Assembly: GCA_030608865.1 (NCBI GenBank) | Contig: JAUWDI010000008.1 | Location: 1-12,335 of the forward strand | Length of the DNA: 12,335 nucleotides | From: Anaerolineales bacterium | Lineage (GTDB): Bacteria; Chloroflexota; Anaerolineae; Anaerolineales; E44-bin32 | Direction of reading: 5' to 3' | Shown here: piece by piece, positions 12,055-12,335 of the stretch | How the letters are laid out: each line of letters begins with the position of its first letter | Position numbering within the stretch: position 1 is the first letter of the stretch | Notes under the pieces: model-generated | Seen by the model: the letters and a program-made list of their open reading frames with translations, nothing else | Told to the model about the DNA's origin: nothing | Databases searched by the model: none | Position numbers and translations under genes: made by a program

Positions 12055-12335
12055 ATGACTGAACAGGCTTTCAACAAACTCGCTAAAGCTCGTTACACGA
12101 TCCGCCCTGCAAACCTGGATGACATCGAGGGTTCAGTGGAGATGTTTAACCTATGCTCAAAAGAGATGATCGGCGCACCCGAGTTTACGGAGGACCGTTA
12201 CGCGAAGGAATGGCAAATGCCGAACTTCGATCTTCAACACGACACCAGACTTGTGATTACCTCGACAGGACAAATCGTCGGCTGCATCGAGGTATGGGAC
12301 GTACATGAGCCGCCCGTCCACCCCTGGATTTGGGG
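12055..12335 (+). CDS. second GNAT-family acetyltransferase (partial, cut at window end)
   Basis: The frame is open from ATG 12055 to the last base (93 codons). It begins MTEQAFNKLAKARYTIRPAN, a typical GNAT first strand (YTIRPANLDDIEG), and continues to LVITSTGQIVGCIEVWDV, the beta4-like strand before the acetyl-CoA loop. The loop itself is outside the window. GGAG lies 6 nt ahead of this ATG. An in-frame ATG at 12043 has no good site. It starts 54 nt after the first GNAT gene on the same strand without a terminator between, so it is probably in the same attenuated transcript. Confidence 0.8.
   Translation, partial: MTEQAFNKLAKARYTIRPANLDDIEGSVEMFNLCSKEMIGAPEFTEDRYAKEWQMPNFDLQHDTRLVITSTGQIVGCIEVWDVHEPPVHPWIW

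Overview
The window looks like a stretch of a Chloroflexota chromosome, probably Anaerolineae-like, with moderate to high GC. This is an inference from gene content. It rests on a secreted protein with the FGYP-VQYFQ type repeat common in that phylum, a class B PBP with an NTF2-like N-terminal domain next to rsgA, and the SCO1664 / DUF3090 / MSMEG_4193-type phosphomutase trio, which is known mainly from Actinobacteria and Chloroflexota. No phage, transposase, CRISPR or tRNA was seen.

Layout. Positions 1-180 hold the 3' end of an unrecognised plus-strand gene. Positions 181-981 hold no convincing gene but are rich in hairpins. They include a possible promoter plus small RNA plus terminator (about 433-711) and an interspersed-type palindrome (829-857). 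From 5884 down to 982 runs a minus-strand block: maf, a lipoprotein class B penicillin-binding protein, rsgA, and a secreted repeat protein closed by a terminator. The first three are tightly coupled (4-nt overlap, then a 3-nt gap). The repeat protein appears to lack a normal start codon. A divergent region of about 220 bp separates this block from the plus-strand genes: rarA, the phosphomutase-like gene, DUF3090, the SCO1664-like kinase, and hom (homoserine dehydrogenase).

The last 1.7 kb is the most unusual part. After hom there is a promoter, a Shine-Dalgarno sequence, a 33-codon leader ORF and a very strong intrinsic terminator. A 10-nt segment inside the leader ORF is perfectly complementary to the left arm and loop of that terminator. 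This has the architecture of a translation-dependent attenuator. It controls a double-GNAT-domain acetyltransferase, and a second GNAT gene follows, cut by the window end. By analogy with ribosome-stalling attenuators, the acetyltransferases may be induced by translation stress or an antibiotic; that is inference. A 23-bp exact direct repeat links the ribosome-binding region of the first GNAT gene to its own coding sequence 157 bp downstream.

Several plus-strand genes share an extended -10 promoter, TGn followed by a TATAAT-like hexamer (rarA, DUF3090, hom). Two of these are built into the stop codon of the preceding gene, and the rarA one implies a leaderless mRNA.
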